Shown here: in pieces, positions 1 to 5,743 of the stretch
How positions within the stretch are numbered: the stretch's first letter is position 1
Layout of the letters: each line of letters opens with the position of its first letter
Source: Selenomonadaceae bacterium
GTDB taxonomy: Bacteria; Bacillota; Negativicutes; Selenomonadales; Selenomonadaceae
Direction: 5' to 3'
Assembly (NCBI GenBank): GCA_017453765.1
Contig: JAFTEG010000042.1
Coordinates: 1 to 9,832 of the forward strand
DNA: 9,832 bases
The notes under the pieces: generated by a model
The model's input: the letters and a program-made list of their open reading frames with translations, nothing else
The model's database searches: none
Told to the model about the DNA's origin: nothing
Position numbers and translations under genes: made by a program

Positions 1-873
1 CAGCAACGTTTCTTTGCGATACTCAGCGCAGTGACAATCTTTATTTTCAGCGTCAATATTTCTGATAACGTCAAGCAAAATTTTTCCGATTAACTCCGCG
101 TCATCAAAAAAGATATCCTTCATAACTTCGTGCGACCAATCGAAAATGCCTTCGCCGTAATTCACCACGAACGACAAATTGGCGTAGCAAGCACCGATCT
201 CACGCGCCAAGTAAACTTCCGGCGCCAAACTCTGTCCTACAATATCGGCGTGACCTTTCATCATCGAAATTTCGGCGGGACTTTCAAAATGCCGACCGTC
301 CGTCACCGCGTAAATGCCGCGTTCAAAAATTCTGCCGTCAAAAAACTTCTTAGCCGAATCAAGCAGAGATTTTCTAAGCGCGGGACAAAGTGCCTGCCGC
401 ATTATCAATAAATATTTACCGTCAAGTTGCACGTCTTTTCTTACCGACAAGTCAAGGTAGTCATCAGGTATCATTAAATCGCGGGGATTAAGCAGGTGAT
501 TGACCGTACCGACGCCGCCTTCCGACAAAATATTTTTTACGCCGGCTTCACGAAACAGCCAAAAAATTTGCCGTGACGAATCTGCGCGAGTGACACCGCT
601 CCGCCAGCCGTGCATTTTACACGTCAAAACAATTTTGCCGTCCACTTCAAAAATTTTAATGGCGGGGCTTTTACCGTACGGCGTCATGAAAAATAAATTT
701 TCCGCCAAAATTCTTACGTACGCAAAATTATTTTCCGCGTCCGCAAACTTATTCGGAAAGTTGCTTGAAAGAGTGCCGGAGCCGCCGATTATCGCAAAAT
801 CTGCGCGGGGAATTTTTTCCAAAATCATCTTATCATTTGTAAATCTTGAATGGAAAATTCTCTTTTTTTCCAA
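1..873 (-). CDS. MTAP-family purine nucleoside phosphorylase, 3' end cut by window
   Basis: This is a phosphorylase of the PNP/UDP family that would cleave a purine nucleoside (methylthioadenosine, methylthioinosine or inosine/guanosine) with phosphate in the cytosol. 291 codons are visible and no stop is reached at base 1; the family is usually 260-290 residues, so little is missing. The start is TTG at 873-871, with AGGAG at 887-883 nine bases upstream; the first in-frame ATG (residue 16) has no comparable site. Visible motifs are the phosphate-loop GGSG at 30-33, KMHGW at 86-90, EGGVGTV at 118-124, HFESPAE at 195-201, VGQSLAPE at 212-219 and VVNYGEG at 236-242. The pair E197 and N238 matches 6-oxopurine PNPs, where human MTAP has Ser and Asp. 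It lies 2 bases after the stop of the FtsZ-like gene, and its ribosome-binding site sits inside that gene's end, so the two are probably translationally coupled. The family is secure; the substrate is not. Confidence 0.85.
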   Translation of the reverse strand, partial: MEKKRIFHSRFTNDKMILEKIPRADFAIIGGSGTLSSNFPNKFADAENNFAYVRILAENLFFMTPYGKSPAIKIFEVDGKIVLTCKMHGWRSGVTRADSSRQIFWLFREAGVKNILSEGGVGTVNHLLNPRDLMIPDDYLDLSVRKDVQLDGKYLLIMRQALCPALRKSLLDSAKKFFDGRIFERGIYAVTDGRHFESPAEISMMKGHADIVGQSLAPEVYLAREIGACYANLSFVVNYGEGIFDWSHEVMKDIFFDDAELIGKILLDVIRNIDAENKDCHCAEYRKETLL

Positions 874-875
874 AG

Positions 876-1508
876 TTATTTTCTCCTTTTTATATCCTGC
901 AAGAAAAGTTCGTCTGATTTCAGCTGTTCATAGCAATTTAAAATTTGACTCACTGTTTCTGCAACCAAATTACTTATTATTTCCCAAGCCTTTGTCATTG
1001 GAGTTTTGGGAGGACAGTAGGAAAGAATGTAGTCTGATTCTATCAAGCATACATAATCAGCCGCCGAATTAAGTTTTATCAAAGTGTCGAGAGCACTTTT
1101 TCTGCGTCGCTGACCTGCAAAATAAAACGGAAAGCAGACTACCGCAACAGACACGGCGCCGATATCTTTAGCAAGGTATGATACAAGCGGTGTAGCTCCG
1201 CCGCCGTCGGCATCCCCAATGTCTGATACCATTATGACTAATTCGGCGTCCGAAAGTGCTTGAAAAATTTCGTCGTAATGTTTAATTGCCAATTTTTCTG
1301 AATGTGGAGGACTCCAGCCGTCAATCATATATTTATAATCGGAGGCAATGTCAATTTTAATTTTTGACGAACTCTTTTCTAAATCAAATCGACTAGAACT
1401 TATAGAAATTGCGGTTACATCCCAAGAAGTTCGTTCAGAAAATTTTTCAAGATAATCATTTCCTTCCCAACCGATACCGACAATTTTAATGTCACTCATA
1501 ACACTCAC
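876..1508 (-). CDS. FtsZ/tubulin-fold protein with degenerate GTPase loop
   Basis: A 210-residue cytosolic protein that aligns by eye with the N-terminal GTPase domain of FtsZ. Residues 7-20 (KIVGIGWEGN...) correspond to the first strand and GGGGN loop. Residues 84-162 follow the FtsZ stretch from the helix before the tubulin signature through 'AKDxG...VAVV.PF.F.G..R...A' to 'IPND': here AKDIG 113-117, VAVVCFPFYF 121-130, GQRRRKSA 132-139, LIESDYIL 155-162. The tubulin signature GGGTGTG is replaced by GDADGGG (98-104), and the glycine-rich first loop is reduced to GIGWEGN, so GTP binding may be altered or lost. The protein ends where the FtsZ core helix would end, so the T7 catalytic loop and the C-terminal domain are absent. 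The GTG start at 1508 overlaps the TRAP stop (TAGTG); an ATG three codons later (1499) is the alternative. Its place between a TRAP permease and a nucleoside phosphorylase is unusual. The function is unknown; homology is inferred without a search. Confidence 0.7.
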   Translation of the reverse strand: MSVMSDIKIVGIGWEGNDYLEKFSERTSWDVTAISISSSRFDLEKSSSKIKIDIASDYKYMIDGWSPPHSEKLAIKHYDEIFQALSDAELVIMVSDIGDADGGGATPLVSYLAKDIGAVSVAVVCFPFYFAGQRRRKSALDTLIKLNSAADYVCLIESDYILSYCPPKTPMTKAWEIISNLVAETVSQILNCYEQLKSDELFLQDIKRRK

Positions 1509-3424
1509 TAAGCCTTAGCTCTACCCTTAATCTGCAAAAACAAAATCGCGGCAAAAATCGCTACGCCTATTACGTCCGTCATCAAGCCCGGCTTTATCAG
1601 CATAATGCCGCCGCCAAATAAAATTAATCGCTCAACCGTACGAAGTGGCGCGGCAAGGTAACCGATTAATGACGAAGACAGTGCGACCATGCCGACAAGC
1701 GCCGTTATCAGCGATTCAATCAAGGCAGGCGTCAAGCCGTTTACCATTAATAAATCGGGACTTAGCACGAACATATATGGAATGATAAACGCCGCTATTG
1801 CCAACTTCGACGCATTGACGCCGGTTTTCAGCGCGTTACCGCCGGAAATTCCCGCGCCTGCATATGCCGCCAACGCTACCGGCGGTGTCACGTCAGCAAT
1901 TATGCCGAAGTAAAATACAAACATATGCGCCGCCAAAATCGGTACGCCCATTTGTAAAAGTGCCGGAGCCGCGATTGTCGACGTTATGACGTAGTTCGCC
2001 GTAGTCGGTACGCCCATGCCCAAAATTATCGCCGTTATCATTGTTAAAAACATACTCGGCAACAACAAGCCGCTTGTCAAGTCCAAAAGCGTCGACGCCA
2101 ATTTCAAACCTACACCGGTCTTTGTCACTACGCCGATAATTATTCCCGCCGACGCGCAGGCTACCAATACGCCCAAAACATTTCGCGCACCGTTTTCAAG
2201 ACCCTTTACAATTTCAGCCGGTTTCATTCGCGTAGATTTTTTCAGCGCCGAAACAATGATTGACGCGAAAATTGCTACCAACGCCGCACGCATGGGCGAA
2301 TAGCCGCTTACCAAGAGCCACACGATAATTATCAGCGGTATCGCCAAATGTCCGCGTTCGCGCAGTATGTCAAAAAATCGCGGCAATTCGTCACGCGGTA
2401 TGCCCTGCAAATTATTTCGCTTAGCCTCGAAGTGTACGCCGAGCCATACGCCGATAAAGTACAAAAACGCGGGGATTATCGCCGCCTTGACAATTTCAAT
2501 GTATGGTACGCCGACAAATTCCGTCATCAAAAACGCCGCCGCGCCCATTACCGGTGGCATAAGCTGACCGCCGGTAGACGCCGCCGCCTCGACCGCGCCT
2601 GCAAAGTCTTTGTGATAGCCCAACTTTTTCATCATCGGTATTGTAAGTGAACCCGTGCCTACCACGTTTGCAACCGAACTGCCGCTTACCGTTCCCATTA
2701 AGCCGCTGGAAAGTACCGCGACTTTCGCAGGTCCGCCGCTTGCCCAACCGGCTATCGCATTCGCAATGTCGATAAAAAATTTTCCCAGCCCCGTGCCTTC
2801 CAAGTACGCGCCGAAAAGTATGAACAAAAATATAAATGTCGACGAGACGCCCAGCGGTATGCCGAAAATTCCTTCCGTCGTGTAGTAGACGTGACTTACA
2901 AATTGATCCGCCGTCAAGCCGCGATGTGCCAATGCGCCCGGCATGTACGGTCCCAAAAATGCGTAGGCGATAAAAAATAAAACTACGCAGACCATTGGTA
3001 TTCCGACAACGCGCCGCGCCGCTTCAATGACAAGTACAATACCGATAATGCCTATAAAAATGTCCGACGCCGTAGGTAAACCTGCGCGAAGTACAAGCTG
3101 GTAATAGTTTATCACTATGTACGCCGGAGCCGCCGCGCCGAGTATCGCCAATGCGCCGTCGACAGGGTGAAGTTTGTCCCGCCGCCAACTCTTTTTCATT
3201 GGATACAGCAAAAATGAAAGTGCCAAACCGAAACCTAAATGTATCGCGCGTTGTAATTGCGCGTCCAATACGCCGAAAATTGCCGTGTAAAGTTGAAAGA
3301 CGGAAAAACTTATTGCCAGCGCCGTTACTACCTTCGCCATGACGCCGACATATACCATTGTGTTTGATTCTTTGTCGTACTTCTTTAAAACTTCATCTCC
3401 GCTTAAAATTTTATCCTCTGACAT
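1508..3424 (-). CDS. TRAP transporter fused permease (DctQ-DctM type)
   Basis: Inner-membrane permease of a tripartite ATP-independent periplasmic transporter, in the fused 4TM/12TM class that normally works with a TAXI-type substrate-binding protein for sodium- or proton-driven uptake of an organic solute. The 638 residues match the usual length. Residues 25-150 form the DctQ-like membrane part and the rest is DctM-like. Conserved TRAP-M signatures are SGSSVANVVGTGSLTIP at 247-263, ASTGGQLMPPVMGAAAF at 282-298, GMGVPTTANYVI at 469-480 and FGIIADVTPPVALAAYAG at 506-523. The ATG at 3424 has AGAGGTG at 3437-3431, six bases upstream, and a good promoter precedes it. It is the first gene of an operon with the FtsZ-like protein and the phosphorylase. 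No substrate-binding protein gene is next to it. The substrate cannot be read from the sequence. Confidence 0.95.
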   Translation of the reverse strand: MSEDKILSGDEVLKKYDKESNTMVYVGVMAKVVTALAISFSVFQLYTAIFGVLDAQLQRAIHLGFGLALSFLLYPMKKSWRRDKLHPVDGALAILGAAAPAYIVINYYQLVLRAGLPTASDIFIGIIGIVLVIEAARRVVGIPMVCVVLFFIAYAFLGPYMPGALAHRGLTADQFVSHVYYTTEGIFGIPLGVSSTFIFLFILFGAYLEGTGLGKFFIDIANAIAGWASGGPAKVAVLSSGLMGTVSGSSVANVVGTGSLTIPMMKKLGYHKDFAGAVEAAASTGGQLMPPVMGAAAFLMTEFVGVPYIEIVKAAIIPAFLYFIGVWLGVHFEAKRNNLQGIPRDELPRFFDILRERGHLAIPLIIIVWLLVSGYSPMRAALVAIFASIIVSALKKSTRMKPAEIVKGLENGARNVLGVLVACASAGIIIGVVTKTGVGLKLASTLLDLTSGLLLPSMFLTMITAIILGMGVPTTANYVITSTIAAPALLQMGVPILAAHMFVFYFGIIADVTPPVALAAYAGAGISGGNALKTGVNASKLAIAAFIIPYMFVLSPDLLMVNGLTPALIESLITALVGMVALSSSLIGYLAAPLRTVERLILFGGGIMLIKPGLMTDVIGVAIFAAILFLQIKGRAKA

Positions 3425-3430
3425 AAACTA

Positions 3431-3437
3431 CACCTCT
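3431..3437 (-). promoter_or_regulatory. Ribosome-binding site of the TRAP permease
   Basis: AGAGGTG lies six bases before the ATG at 3424 and fixes the start of the TRAP gene. Confidence 0.8.
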
Positions 3438-3456
3438 AAAATTTAGTTGTCGGCTT

Positions 3457-3485
3457 ATTGTACAAAAGTTTTCGCATTATGTAAA
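3457..3485 (-). promoter_or_regulatory. Sigma-A promoter of the TRAP operon (module A, P3)
   Basis: On the minus strand, TTTACA (3485-3480), a 17-base spacer and TACAAT (3462-3457) match the consensus at five of six positions each. Transcription would start near 3450, giving a leader of about 26 bases. The box and its surroundings are nearly the same as the promoter at 5358-5386 before the glycosyltransferase gene. Confidence 0.75.
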
Positions 3486-3495
3486 ATTTTTCAAA

Positions 3496-3530
3496 CAAAA
3501 AACCCCGCAAGCCTTAAGCCTGCAGGATTT
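3496..3530 (-). terminator. Intrinsic terminator upstream of the TRAP promoter
   Basis: The inverted repeat 3504-3513 / 3517-3526 forms a 10-pair stem with three G-U pairs and a 3-base loop. On the minus strand it is followed by a U-run (A-run 3496-3502 on the plus strand). It would stop minus-strand transcripts from module A and the glycosyltransferase gene just before the TRAP promoter. The matching hairpin in module B is at 5397-5435. Confidence 0.7.
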
Positions 3531-3539
3531 AATGCGGCG

Positions 3540-3567
3540 TTGAAAAAATCTTCACCTGTTTTATAAT
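3540..3567 (+). promoter_or_regulatory. Plus-strand promoter of module A (P2)
   Basis: TTGAAA (3540-3545), a 16-base spacer and a perfect TATAAT (3562-3567). It corresponds to the toxin promoter of module B (5450-5478), but here it points into the remnant of the peptide gene. The predicted RNA starts near 3574 and ends at the hairpin 3647-3685. Confidence 0.7.
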
Positions 3568-3568
3568 A

Positions 3569-3619
3569 TTGACGTTACAGCTCATTGACCACTTCTTCGG
3601 AAAGAAAAACAGGCGGTAA
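3569..3619 (+). pseudogene. Remnant of an Fst/Ldr-like peptide gene (C-terminal codons)
   Basis: After the promoter the frame reads TTG then ACG TTA CAG CTC ATT GAC CAC TTC TTC GGA AAG and on to TAA at 3617, giving ...LIDHFFGKKNRR. The last residues resemble the end of the module B peptide (WIDRLLKKKW), and the DNA matches locally (ATTGACC.C.TTCT). The ribosome-binding site, start codon and hydrophobic core are missing. The TTG would lie upstream of the predicted RNA start, so translation is unlikely. It looks like an internal deletion that left the promoter and 3' end. Confidence 0.45.
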
Positions 3620-3690
3620 CGCGTAACTCAGCGTCCTAAATGGCGCAATCCCCTCGAAAGTTTTACCAGAACTCTTGAGGGGATTTTCTT
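3574..3690 (+). ncRNA. Predicted short RNA from the decayed toxin locus (module A)
   Basis: Bounded by the promoter at 3540-3567 and the terminator at 3647-3685. A 6-base pairing CGTTAC (3573-3578) / GTAACG (3616-3621) could fold the 5' part. No credible start codon with a ribosome-binding site is present, so any transcript is probably non-coding. The ends are predicted, not measured. Confidence 0.4.
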
Positions 3691-3692
3691 TT
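3647..3692 (+). terminator. Terminator of the module A plus-strand RNA
   Basis: AATCCCCTC (3647-3655) pairs exactly with GAGGGGATT (3677-3685), with further partial pairing inside, and is followed by a T-rich tract ending in TTTT. It occupies the same place as the hairpin at 5660-5693 in module B. On the minus strand no good U-run follows. Confidence 0.7.
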
Positions 3693-3736
3693 ACGCCGGT
3701 GACAACCATGGATATAATTTTCTTTTAAATATTACA

Positions 3737-3765
3737 ATGGTAGCACAAACAAAACAAATTGGCAA
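3737..3765 (-). promoter_or_regulatory. Minus-strand promoter of module A (P1, antisense-type)
   Basis: TTGCCA (3765-3760), a 17-base spacer and TACCAT (3742-3737). It starts eight bases after the glycosyltransferase stop and is 28 of 30 bases identical to the module B copy at 5769-5797. It would drive a small RNA starting near 3730 and running against the module A plus-strand RNA. Confidence 0.6.
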
Positions 3766-3772
3766 GGCGCTT

Positions 3773-5320
3773 TCATAAATTAGATATCCACATTTTATTT
3801 AATTCCTTAACGCGTAAATTATTTTTTAAAAGCCAAACAGTAAACATTCTTTCAGCAAAATGTCCTATAACGCGTCTCGGCATATATGGAACTTTTTCAA
3901 GCGGCACTTTTTCTAAAATTTCATGGGCGGTATTCAGTAAAAATGAAAAAAGCCATTCACAGTAACTTTCAAAAATATATTTTCTCGTGATAAACATATG
4001 GCATTCGTAATACGTCGGTGAGTTCATCACGTAATCGAAGGCGTTTTCATAATCAGGATAAAGCTTGACCATATTTTTTTGAATGGTACTTTTTACTAAT
4101 TTAGCTAATTCTAATCCGGCGGAAGTTTGTATGTCTTCAAATTGCGAAGCAAAATGCCCTGCTAATCGTGTAACAATAATGTCATATTTCTGCAAAAAAT
4201 TTTCCGCCGCATCTTGAGTTAAAATTTTTTCATATGAAAAATTTAAATCGTTTATCTCGGTAAAAGGTTTTTCTTCCGATTCAGTAAAAAATCTGCGGTA
4301 GTGAGAAAGACCGATTATCGAATGAGCCGTATTTTTCCACATCCAATAAAGCGCCGTAAGTTCGTTAATGTATGGATTGAGGTAGCTGACATTGTCGCCG
4401 GTATTGTCGCCGAGATAACCTAAGTCAGCTGAAATGCCACGTCCCGCGTGAATGACTTTGTAACCGGCGGGAAGATTTTCTACGTGTTCAGGCGGCAAGG
4501 GCTTATGCGTGACAACGTACATGGCAAAATCCTTCGGCGCCTTGTGACGGTGACAGAAAAACCACCTGCCTGCGAAACTCGGAATGAAGTTTACCTTTTC
4601 AAAATGATTTACCGTCGCGCCGATATATTTTTCAAAATCCGAACCGTACTTTGCAAAAGTTATAACAACGTCGGTTACGCCTTCCAGCGCTGAAAATTCT
4701 GCGATAAAGTCGATGCCTTCCCTGCCGTAGACAAGTGCGGCGTCGTAGTGGCGGAATTGACAATCGGAAAATTTTTTGTAGACGCGGCTGTAAATGTTTT
4801 CTTTTATCGGCAACATTTCATCTTCACAAACGCAATCAATTTCTGTAACGTCATTAGCGCCTTTAGTCAGCAGTTGACTTTTTGCAAAGTGCGCGTCAAT
4901 GTCAAGCAAAGTTTTTACCGAATTAAACTTTAAAATCTGCATAAGCTGATTATCCGAGTCAACGTCGTAAAAGGCGTCGCGCGGCATTGTCAGAAATTCG
5001 CGCAGAGAAACAATTTGTGAACGTGGACAGCCGATACGATTTAAAATGCCATGAATTACAGTAAGTTCATGAGGGTCGGCAAAGACAATGTAGTCAGCTA
5101 CCCCCCCCCTCAGGATTTGCGGAAGGTCTTGATAATCGTGCAATTTGCCGTCGATTGAAAATTTGCCGTCACGGAAGAAATGAAACTGCGTGCCGTCCAC
5201 TTCGCCTACAAAATTTATTTCGCCTGCAAGTTTGAAGGGGCGTTGACCTGCTTGCGCAAAAAATTCCGCCTTGTCGCCGCGCAGAATAATTTTCGGTACA
5301 AATGCTTTTGTTTCGTACAA
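3773..5320 (-). CDS. DUF4422 glycosyltransferase-like protein with G9 tract
   Basis: A 515-residue protein. The C-terminal part, about residues 264-505, is a DUF4422 domain, a family found in capsule and surface-polysaccharide clusters and thought to transfer sugars: MYVVTHKPLP near 267-276, NPYINELTALYWMWKN 315-330, IIGLSHYRRFF 335-345 and a final GHFAERMFTVWL segment. The first 260 residues are not recognised; residues 75-110 have a nucleotide-sugar or NAD-binding look, which is only an impression. The start is TTG at 5320 with AGGAGA at 5334-5329; the nearby ATG at 5336 is in another frame. Codons 71-73 (RGG) sit on nine consecutive G (5109-5101 on the minus strand). Loss or gain of one G creates a stop within one to three codons. 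No other polysaccharide genes are adjacent. It has its own promoter and lies between modules A and B. Confidence 0.85.
   Translation of the reverse strand: MYETKAFVPKIILRGDKAEFFAQAGQRPFKLAGEINFVGEVDGTQFHFFRDGKFSIDGKLHDYQDLPQILRGGVADYIVFADPHELTVIHGILNRIGCPRSQIVSLREFLTMPRDAFYDVDSDNQLMQILKFNSVKTLLDIDAHFAKSQLLTKGANDVTEIDCVCEDEMLPIKENIYSRVYKKFSDCQFRHYDAALVYGREGIDFIAEFSALEGVTDVVITFAKYGSDFEKYIGATVNHFEKVNFIPSFAGRWFFCHRHKAPKDFAMYVVTHKPLPPEHVENLPAGYKVIHAGRGISADLGYLGDNTGDNVSYLNPYINELTALYWMWKNTAHSIIGLSHYRRFFTESEEKPFTEINDLNFSYEKILTQDAAENFLQKYDIIVTRLAGHFASQFEDIQTSAGLELAKLVKSTIQKNMVKLYPDYENAFDYVMNSPTYYECHMFITRKYIFESYCEWLFSFLLNTAHEILEKVPLEKVPYMPRRVIGHFAERMFTVWLLKNNLRVKELNKMWISNL
5101..5109 (-). repeat. Homopolymeric G9 tract, candidate phase-variation switch
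   Basis: Nine C on the plus strand read as nine G in the coding strand of the glycosyltransferase, at codons 71-73. In the given sequence the frame is open. With eight G the next codon is TAG; with ten G the frame reads GGT AGC TGA. Either slip truncates the product to about 73-75 residues, before the DUF4422 domain. Confidence 0.7.
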
Positions 5321-5328
5321 AGTTAAAG

Positions 5329-5334
5329 TCTCCT
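5329..5334 (-). promoter_or_regulatory. Ribosome-binding site selecting the TTG start
   Basis: AGGAGA lies eight bases before the TTG at 5320. It decides the start of the glycosyltransferase-like gene, which lacks a suitable ATG. Confidence 0.7.
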
Positions 5335-5357
5335 GTCATAAAAAATTTAGCTACGAT

Positions 5358-5386
5358 ATTGTACAAAACTTTTCGCGCCATGTAAA
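5358..5386 (-). promoter_or_regulatory. Promoter of the glycosyltransferase gene (module B, P3)
   Basis: TTTACA (5386-5381), a 17-base spacer and TACAAT (5363-5358) on the minus strand, with transcription starting near 5351 and a leader of about 31 bases. About 34 of 39 bases around it match the TRAP promoter at 3457-3485, so the two genes may be expressed under the same conditions. Confidence 0.75.
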
Positions 5387-5396
5387 ATTTTTTAAA

Positions 5397-5435
5397 GCAA
5401 AAAATCCCGCACACATTTAGTCTGCAGGATTTTTC
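5397..5435. terminator. Bidirectional terminator between the module B promoters
   Basis: 5403-5414 pairs with 5420-5431 (12 positions, one G-U and one mismatch) around a 5-base ATTTA loop. An A-run before it and a T-run after it allow termination on both strands. It separates the glycosyltransferase promoter from the plus-strand toxin promoter. It is also the first good stop for minus-strand transcription coming from the GGDEF gene or the antisense promoter. Confidence 0.7.
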
Positions 5436-5449
5436 CGCCACATCATTCA

Positions 5450-5478
5450 TTGAAAAAATTTTTCGCCTGCTGTAAAAT
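5450..5478 (+). promoter_or_regulatory. Promoter of the small toxin-like gene (module B, P2)
   Basis: TTGAAA (5450-5455), a 17-base spacer and TAAAAT (5473-5478). The predicted start near 5485 places the 5' end of the mRNA within a stem-loop. Confidence 0.75.
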
Positions 5479-5482
5479 ATCG

Positions 5483-5510
5483 CTGTTACCAAATCCTAAT
5501 CCGGTAACGG
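5483..5510 (+). promoter_or_regulatory. 5' stem-loop of the toxin mRNA
   Basis: CTGTTACC (5483-5490) pairs with GGTAACGG (5503-5510), seven Watson-Crick pairs and one G-U pair, around a 12-base loop. It forms the extreme 5' end of the predicted mRNA and stops one base before the purine-rich ribosome-binding site. Type I toxin mRNAs often carry such a helix for stability and translation control; that role is inferred here. Confidence 0.6.
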
Positions 5511-5518
5511 AAGGGAGG

Positions 5519-5530
5519 GAGTAACGTGAC
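5519..5530 (+). repeat. Direct repeat copy 1, over the toxin start codon
   Basis: GAGTAACGTGAC covers the end of the ribosome-binding site and the GTG start (5526-5528). The same 12 bases recur at 5732-5743. Both copies are followed by CCTTTTA or CTTTTA after a 4-base length difference. A second shared word, GGAGTCTTA, occurs at 5541-5549 and 5713-5721. Because the second set is transcribed from the opposite strand, the antisense RNA carries sequence complementary to the toxin start region. Confidence 0.8.
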
Positions 5531-5624
5531 GTTCCTTTTAGGAGTCTTAGAAAAGGTCGTGGCAGGCGTTATCACAAATTACGTTTGCAAGTGGATTGAC
5601 CGCCTTCTCAAAAAGAAGTGGTAA
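5526..5624 (+). CDS. Fst/Ldr-like type I toxin peptide (32 aa), predicted
   Basis: An unannotated small gene on the opposite strand to all large genes here. The GTG start at 5526 has AAGGGAGGG at 5511-5519 six bases upstream; no other in-frame start exists before the stop at 5505. The peptide begins MTFLLGVLEKVVAGVITNYV, continues with a Trp-Ile-Asp core and ends in LLKKKW. It is a single hydrophobic helix with a basic tail, the size of Fst (33 residues), and its VAGVIT...W segment resembles the GIIT...W region of Ldr peptides. Such peptides insert into or disturb the cell membrane when made in excess. It has its own promoter, a 5' stem-loop and a terminator, and it faces an antisense RNA that can mask its start. 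Codon use is ordinary. Family membership rests on layout and weak similarity, so the toxin role is a prediction. Confidence 0.7.
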   Translation: MTFLLGVLEKVVAGVITNYVCKWIDRLLKKKW

Positions 5625-5651
5625 CACATCCCAAAAACCTTAGCGTCAATT

Positions 5652-5708
5652 AGACGCAACCCCTTCAAGAGTTCGCGAAAACTTTTGAAGGGGTTTTTGT
5701 TTGCGTCT
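5652..5708 (+). terminator. Terminator of the toxin mRNA, with outer clamp stem
   Basis: CCCCTTCAA (5660-5668) pairs with TTGAAGGGG (5685-5693), plus five inner pairs (one G-U), giving about 14 pairs, then TTTTTGTTT. Outside this, AGACGCAA (5652-5659) pairs exactly with TTGCGTCT (5701-5708), so the fold can close further on both strands. A competing small hairpin GCGTC/GACGC (5643-5657) uses the same bases. On the minus strand the hairpin is followed by TTGCGTCT, a poor U-run. Confidence 0.75.
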
Positions 5709-5731
5709 GATCGGAGTCTTACGATCTAAAA

Positions 5732-5743
5732 GAGTAACGTGAC
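5732..5743 (+). repeat. Direct repeat copy 2, within the antisense RNA 5' region
   Basis: A second exact copy of GAGTAACGTGAC, with its partner word GGAGTCTTA at 5713-5721. The order of the two words is reversed relative to the toxin start (5519-5549), so the two helices with the mRNA would not be colinear. Confidence 0.8.

Noticed and set aside
500..1072. Long plus-strand open frame of 190 codons
   Set aside because: It lies opposite the phosphorylase and FtsZ-like genes, both supported by motifs and ribosome-binding sites; its translation shows no family features.
2348..2650. Plus-strand frames opposite the TRAP permease
   Set aside because: Shadows of a strongly coding minus-strand membrane protein; no initiation signals or domains.
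3640..3678. 12-codon plus-strand frame from an ATG in module A
   Set aside because: It runs into the terminator hairpin and has no ribosome-binding site.
5169..5492. Minus-strand frame of 107 codons with an ATG at 5336
   Set aside because: It crosses the promoter, terminator and start of the glycosyltransferase gene in another frame; the ribosome-binding site fits the TTG at 5320 instead.
5643..5708. Riboswitch or attenuator made of competing hairpins
   Set aside because: The alternative stems are real, but they lie after the toxin stop codon and are better explained as the 3' end and antisense contact of a type I module; no known riboswitch core is visible.
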